64,000 bases of DNA, from NCBI RefSeq assembly GCF_007565055.1, contig NC_044553.1, positions 39,943,916 through 40,007,915 of the forward strand, given 5' to 3'. A program made the translations under genes and the position numbers. Below, in pieces: positions 57,721 to 64,000 of the stretch. Position 1 is the first letter of the stretch. Every line of letters starts with the position of its first letter. The stretch is from Rhinopithecus roxellana. Taxonomy: Eukaryota; Chordata; Mammalia; Primates; Cercopithecidae. The notes beneath the pieces were generated by a model. That model was not told the DNA's origin, ran no database searches, and saw nothing but the letters and a program-made list of their open reading frames with translations.

Positions 57721-60700
57721 AATGACTGTATGAGGTTCCAACATATGAGTGGAATAAAACATTCTTCTGTTACGGGAAATTTAGATCCATCCAGTTTTCC
57801 ACTGTTGTAACTGAGATGATGAGAGAATTTAACTAGAAAGCCTTTTATGTATTTTGGATTATTTCCTTAGGTTGACTTTTCAGAAGGTGAATTATTGGGC
57901 CAAATAGCATGCACAATTCTAGAGCTCTTGCTATCCATATTGCCAAATTGCTCTTCAAAATGTTTGTACTGATATTCTTGCCGTCTAGCAGTAGACAATT
58001 AGAACTTGGAATTTGAAGGGCATTGCTGATGTCTTTTCCCAGTTCTGGGAAAAGTGGTTCGAAATACTTTCTGTAAGCAATTCAGAGTATATCCTGGACT
58101 GCAAGGCACAGAGAAGGGATAGGCTCTAAAGAGAAGGGATAGAGGATGAAATATTACATGGCATCTTGCCCAGAGGAGAGGTTTGTTCCTCATCCCTTTT
58201 CAGGGAGGACTGACTGCAGGAACCAGGGGCAAGCATGGCTGCTCATAAGACCCCCTTTTTTCCTTTGTTGTTTTTCTTCTGGTATAGCCCATCTCTGATT
58301 TCTTTTCTGTCTTCTTTTAAATTTTGAAGTAAATGATAATTTTTGCAGACCAAAACATGTGGGAATCAGAATTCACTTTTTAAGAAATTGAGTCAATTCC
58401 ATTTTTCCTTGGAAATAAGACAGTGTATTATCTGTCGTATTATATATAATAATCAAATCTAACAAATATTAGGCACCTGTCATATCCCAGTTTAGTCTCT
58501 GAGAATACAATGGTGGACAAAATATATTACAATAGTTTATTATGAGCAAGAATCCTCTAGTAGCGTATTTGTTATACATATACTCTATGATATTCATACT
58601 GGTTATAGAAAGTAATAACATCCATATCTATTATTAGCAATAATACTTTAGATTGCTATTATGACTAGCAATGGCTGAGAATATGTTGTTATGAAAAAGT
58701 GTTTTTCCGGGCACTGCTGGAAATGAGGTGTTACAGTATAGGAGGGTAATTTTTCCTGAGTTTTCAGATCTTTCATAGTTGAGCTGGTGTGCCAGATTGG
58801 TTGCTTATTAAAACTGGCACGGTGCCCTACGGGGCTAATGTGTTAATAATAAGTAGTGCTCCTCTCGGGCACTGGCCCTGCCCCTCATTAATGTCCCCCA
58901 GGATCTGCTACTGCTGTATGGGTCTCCATTCTGCCCCCAATGTTCTGCTGAAAGCCTCCAGGAGTGGGGTTTCAGAGCCACTCATACATCATAGGTGACT
59001 CTTTAAAAAGAGATCTTAGAGATGGGAGGATAATTTAATGTCCATGCGTAACATTTGTAGCTCCAGAGGCTGTGATAATGAGGAAAGCAATGAAGCCTTG
59101 GGGTCCAGAGCAGGGTCTTTTCACCTGAGAGGGTGAAGAAGACACCCGTTTGTCCATGTATGCTGTGGAGGGGGTTCTTTTAATTTTTTGATCTTCCTTT
59201 GAATGTTCACATACTTGCCAACAGGTCATGAAGGAAAGAAGGATATAGAAGTAGCTAGAGAGCACTGTGATTCTTTGAGTTGGGATGATAGCGTGAGTCC
59301 TTTCACCTGTAGGGTGGAAACCAGAAGAGGAATGAAAAGACCTAGGCAAGCTTGGCCACACAGCCCAGCCTGGGAATCTCTTAGCTACAAATGCCATGCT
59401 CCAGTTCTTCATGGAGATGGCTTTCTCAAGCTCTGTCGCACCCTGCACTCTAAGAATAATTTTTATTCCCTTTATGCACACATTCTTGGCAAGGATTTAC
59501 CTACCTAATTTATGTAATTGTAAGATTTAATAATATACATTTTGCGATGTTTCAACTTTTGCTATTTGGCAACACTTTCCAATAATAATACAGGGCGAAA
59601 AAAGTATGCGCTCTGAGAGCCCACATTGTTAGTGAACTGATTTTGTTAGGCAACAGAATTTAAAACACTCTTGGATAAAATTTCTCAATAAGGAAAAATC
59701 ATGTGAGTTATTAATTTTATAAGTATATTCATTATTATTACTATTACTGAAACTAATGAATTCCACTTGGCCTTGGATAGCCATATAATTAGAGAAATAA
59801 AATTCTCTCTTTGCATGCTGAACTCATTGGCAATGGGTAATTTGCCAACTCCAGCCAGTTCTATTATTAATTTCAGGCTTGTTCAATTCAGCTTCAATTA
59901 AAATCAAACATTTATTTTATTACTTTCAATTGAATTGAATTGAATTGTTATCTCTGAATAGGTAATGTGGGTAATATATGCACAAGGTAATATATGCAAT
60001 GGTAATAAAATTCAAACAGTTTAAATGGTACACAGAGAAAGGAAGTTTCTGTTCCACCGCTGACCCTGCACGTCTGCGCCCTCCTCAGTGGTAACTGCTG
60101 TCGTCAGGGTTTTTTTTTTTTCTTTTTTCTTTTTTTTTTGTGTATGTCCTTTGAATGATTTATCAGAGATATATCTACTTATATCTATATATAGCTCGAT
60201 TCATATTTTTTTTGCATAAATGGGAACATAGTATTACCCTTTTCTGCTTTTGCTTTTCGCTTAACGTAATATTTGGTCCATAGTTTCATGTATTTTTTGG
60301 GAATGGTAACTCAAAAATGTGTAAAGCACCTACCATGTGTTGGGTGCTGCCTTGGAAGTAAAGATAAATATGACAGGGCTCTGTCTCCCTGGGGCCCACT
60401 TTGTGGTGGAGGAGAAAGTGTGTGCCTGGGTAATTATAAAAAAGATTAGGCTGTAGGTGTGCCATAAGGGAGGTGTAAGTAGAGTTCAAAGAATTAACCT
60501 AGGAGGAAGAGATTAATCCTCTTTAGAAGACATGAGAAGTCCTCTTAGAACTGGAAGATTTGAACAAAGTACCAAGTAATTGGTAGATCTCTGACAGGTG
60601 CTGATGTGGGCTAAGGATACCCAGGATGGGAAGGGTTGCCTGTTAAATCTGTTCAGGGCATGTCAGCTGTGGGATGTGGGTGGGACATGAAGTGGGTGGT

Positions 60701-60780
60701 GATAGTGGGGATATTGGTGGGAGGATGGGAGTGGGAACAAAACTGGAAAGATGGTTTAATGATTTGAGTGTCAGAAAGAC
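57721..60780. other. Intergenic DNA with old repeat remnants, no gene
   Basis: The first 250 bases ('gaattattgggccaaatag', 'attgccaaattgctcttc') continue an ancient L1M-like element. A short stretch near 60,320-60,420 is L2-like. T-rich runs lie at about 60,110-60,139. Short open frames lack signatures. Confidence 0.45.
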
Positions 60781-60784
60781 AAAA

Positions 60785-60898
60785 CAGTGTGTGTGTGAGT
60801 GTGTGTGTGAGAGAGTGTGTGTGAGAGTGTGTGTGTGAGTGTGAGTGTATGAGTGTGTGTGAGTGTGTGTGTTGAATGTGTGTGTGTGTGTAGTGTAG
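60785..60898. repeat. Imperfect (GT)n/(GA)n microsatellite
   Basis: About 114 bases of GTGTGAGTGT-type repeats with interruptions. Confidence 0.92.
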
Positions 60899-60899
60899 T

Positions 60900-61703
60900 G
60901 TTTTAGAGGCCTGGAGAAGTGGGTGGAGGAGGAGGAGGGAAGGCTTTTGTGTAGGTCAGATGTAGGGAGGGCCTGAATTAGAGCAAGTTTTGTGGGAGGG
61001 GAACAAAAGAGATGAATTCCTGAGACATCACAGAGCTAATTTGTCTTATGAATAAGGGTTGGCAGCTTTGTAACATCATTAGCCATTCTAAATCTTTTCC
61101 CTGATGGACTTGGAGTTTTGAATTCCTAATGAGGACAATCTGACTGACAACCCATTTAGGATAATACACTTTAATAGAAAAGTCAAACACACTTATTTCA
61201 ACAGAGACATGCAACACCACTAATTTGCAGAGGAAAAATAACTGTGGGGTGGCATTCTCTGCCATGCACCTATCATGGACATGGCTGATTGGAAAAGTCA
61301 CTGAATAATTGTGTATGTGGGATTCTGAATTGGAACAGAGAGCACACTTCTATGTTCAATTGTGCCACTGCTTGCAAAGGTGATTTTACAAGCTAAAGTG
61401 CCCGAAAACCTCTAAAGGGCAAAAATTGAAGGAAAATAAAATGCTCCAGTTCACCTCAAGAAAGTATAAATGACATTTTGCAAGCCAACTTCATGAGCCT
61501 ATCTCTAGCATGAGCACCATAGAGATAAATGCACAATACTTGTTTTTCTTCATTATTTTGTAATCTCTCAAAATTCCAAATGGTTCTCTGTTAGGAAATT
61601 GTAGGTAATGGGGAGCTAGACAATTGGTACATGAATTTATTTGCCAAATTCGAATTGAGTAGATTCTTAAAACAGTATACTATATTCTTCTTAGCCCACA
61701 ATA

Positions 61704-61738
<35 letters not shown>

Positions 61739-62360
61739 CTAGACCTCTCCTTGCCCTCCAGGGAGAAATACATGTAGCACAGTAAGTGAAATTAATATCC
61801 TTTTCTATGTGCCCCTAATAAATAGTTTCTTGCCCTGAGCAAGTGGCTGTTTGCAAGGCCTGTCAAATATTTCAAATTGCCGGTTGCAGAGATGCTCAGG
61901 TGAGTGATCCACTGCCTTTGTTTGTCAGAAGCCCCGTTAAAAGTTCGAAGGGGGTGGTGGGTGAGTCGCAGCAAACATTCCATGAGTCCTCACTATACTC
62001 CAGTTTGGTGATTTTCATTAACCTGTGAGACATGACTATGTTGAGTAATGACAAGTGGCTGGAACTTGGCAACCTTCATATTCCTTGGAGACCAGGGTGG
62101 CCAGAAGTGGTGAAGGGAATGTGTTGAAGTGCACGAGTTGCTGGCTAGATGAGTCTTTGTCCAGCCTCCAAAACAATGCAGAAAACCCTTCTGCAGTTTG
62201 CTTTATCCCTGACCTTCACTGAACACTCCCGGAGTCCGCCATATCTAATTGTTAGAAACAATGAGTTGATTTCTGCTTCTTTATAACTCACTTGTCCTAG
62301 CTCTACCCAAAGAGCAGACAGAACCTTAGGGTGCAGGAGAATCAACTGGGGCTGCTTTTT
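60900..62360. other. Intergenic DNA, no gene recognised
   Basis: Contains a run of about 29 T residues near 61,708-61,736, possibly the head of an unrecognised reverse-orientation element. Otherwise no feature. Confidence 0.4.
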
Positions 62361-62369
62361 CCTTTCCTC

Positions 62370-62775
62370 TTCTCTTAGATGTTTTTATTATGGAAAATTT
62401 TAAACATAATACAAAAGCAGAGAAAATTATACTGTAAAACTATGTACTCATCATCCACTCTCAATGAAAACATTACTTCATTGATCTCTTCTGCTTTTTA
62501 AAGGAGTTATTTAAAGCAAACCTCAGTCATCATATAATTTCAGATGCATATACTTCAATACACTTCTCTACCAGATGACAATTTTTTCTACATATTCACA
62601 ATGTCATTATCACACATAACAAAATTAACAATAATTCCCTACTATTATCTCGTACCCAATACATACTCACATTGTCCTGACTGCCTTTAAAATGCCTTTT
62701 AAAGGTGAATTTGAATCTTGATTCAAACAACATCTATACGTTACACATTGAGCTGGATTTCATATTTCTTAAGTG
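62370..62775 (+). mobile_element. Ancient interspersed repeat (L1M 3' UTR-like)
   Basis: Sequence such as 'ttaaagcaaacctcagtcat', 'cattatcacacataac' and 'aaaattaacaataattccct' is a common ancient mammalian repeat pattern. I associate it with old L1 3' ends but cannot name the family. Confidence 0.5.
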
Positions 62776-63262
62776 TCTGTTAATATGTGAAAGTCTGCTG
62801 ATCCATTAAAAAAATACCATCTATATGTTGAGGAAACCAAATCATTTATCCTGTACAATGTATTGCATTCTGGCTTTGACTGGCTATTTCCTCAGGGTGA
62901 ATTTTAACTCATTTGCCTCTATTTCTTACAAACTGATAATCAGATATGAGAGTTATTTAGATTTAGTTCCATTATTATTTTTTGGGGGACGAATACGTGA
63001 CAGGTGGTGCTGTGTGTTTCCTGGTGTGTGACAGTGAGAGGTATCCCACTTTTAGTGGTGCTGAAATTGATCTGTGAATTCAAGTGCTGGAGGCCTAAAA
63101 GTGCTGATTCCTGGGTCCAGCCTAGAGCTCTGAATCACCGTCTCTAAGAGAGCAGTGCAGGTGAATCTGAGACAGGTGACCCATGGACCACTAGTGTCTG
63201 AGGGACATTGTTCTTGAGAACCGTTCTTAGGTGGAAGAAGTTTTAGAAAATTCTGTGTATGA

Positions 63263-63841
63263 TGATTAATTTTGTGGGTCAACCTGACTGGGCCATGGGT
63301 ACCCAGCTATTTGGTCAAGTCTTATTCTGGGTGTGTTTGTGAGGGTGTTTTTGGCTGAGATTAACATCAGAATTGTTAGGCTGAATAAAGCAAATTATTC
63401 TCCCTAATGGGGCTGGGCCTCATCCAATCAATTGAAGACCTGAATAGAACAAAAAGTCCAAGTAAGAGGAAGCTCCTTCTGTCTGACTGCTTGAGTAGGA
63501 CATTAGTCTTTCCTGGCCTTCAGACTCAATTGAAAAATCAGCTCTTCTTAGGTCTCGAGCCTGATGGTTTTTAGACTGGAATCCACACCACTGGCTTCCC
63601 TAGTTCTCAGGCCTTTGGACTCAGATTGGAGCTATAACACGGTCTCTCCTGTGCCTCTAGCTTGCTGACTACAGATCCTGGTGCTTCTCAGCTTCCGTAA
63701 TCACTTGAGTCAATTCCTTATAATAAATCTCTCTCTCTGTCTACATCTATATATCTGTATTTATATCTATATCCAAACCTATATCTATACCTATATTTCT
63801 ATATCCTATTTGTTCTTTCTCTGGAGAACCCTGACTAGTCA
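63263..63841 (+). mobile_element. Old LTR-like element
   Basis: Starts near TGATTAATTTTGTGGGTCAACC and ends ...GGAGAACCCTGACTAGTCA, with an internal 'ccttataataaatctctc' polyadenylation-like site and a TATATC-rich simple repeat at about 63,740-63,805. It has solo-LTR organisation (TG...CA ends). The family is not named. Confidence 0.5.
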
Positions 63842-64000
63842 CTGTGCTAACCAGTACAAAACTTTTCTTTTTCCTGCAGGACTTCTCAGATCCTTTAATA
63901 TATGCTAATGTGTATTATGATATTCCAAGCAGTAGGATGTTTCATAGTGTTTCCCAAACTGCTTTGACCAAAGTGATATGATTTGGATGTTTGTCTCCTC

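Noticed and set aside
60785..60898. GT-rich tract as a regulatory array
   Set aside because: An ordinary imperfect microsatellite without motif periodicity beyond GT/GA.
1..64000. CRISPR array, tRNA, rRNA or bacterial-type operon
   Set aside because: No repeat-spacer array, tRNA-like cloverleaf or prokaryotic gene organisation was seen; this is primate nuclear DNA.

Overview
This window is nuclear DNA from a primate, most likely an Old World monkey. It is dense in Alu and L1 elements. The youngest Alus (about 30,990-31,284 and 31,301-31,465, minus strand) carry base combinations I associate with the cercopithecoid AluYRa-type lineage, such as 'ggtttacgcc' and 'caggcttgagcc'. Lineage is judged from remembered consensus, not from a search.

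The only protein-coding gene I can support is ONECUT1 (HNF-6), on the minus strand. Its first coding exon lies at 8,373-9,477. It encodes residues 1-368: the N-terminal regions, an 11-histidine tract and the whole cut domain. It ends at a clear CAG|GTGAGC splice donor. The homeodomain exon is not in the window; it must lie beyond position 1. Bases 1-8,372 are the start of intron 1, and bases above 9,477 are 5' UTR, promoter and upstream regulatory DNA.

The layout falls into two parts. From about 1.8 to 29.9 kb there is no recognisable Alu or L1. Instead there is a chain of CpG-rich blocks (about 3.65-3.85, 4.4-5.35, 7.9-10.3, 10.65-11.25, 14.0-14.8, 17.45-18.45, 20.4-21.2, 23.15-24.1 and 24.65-25.9 kb) mixed with AT-rich, enhancer-like stretches. 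These hold matches to ONECUT, HNF4/DR1, HNF1 and POU-octamer motifs. This is the usual appearance of a developmental transcription-factor locus under Polycomb or bivalent control. From about 29.9 kb to the end the sequence becomes a repeat-rich gene desert with no supported gene. It holds Alus in both orientations, two large L1 copies (minus strand 35.7-38.9 kb; plus strand, nearly full length, 50.44-56.33 kb), ancient L1M, MIR and L2 remnants, and two LTR-like elements.

The most unusual structures are in the repeat-rich half. (1) A 0.93-kb piece of the 50-56 kb L1 ORF2 is copied in inverted orientation at 47,621-48,546. I found one substitution and one homopolymer length change, no poly(A) tail, and a short direct repeat at the junctions. 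(2) A fold-back palindrome with about 100-bp arms lies at 44,764-45,088. (3) Two tandem Alu pairs each reuse one target site, leaving three copies of the target sequence. These look like products of replication template switching and repeated retrotransposition. I see no evidence for a new coding system.
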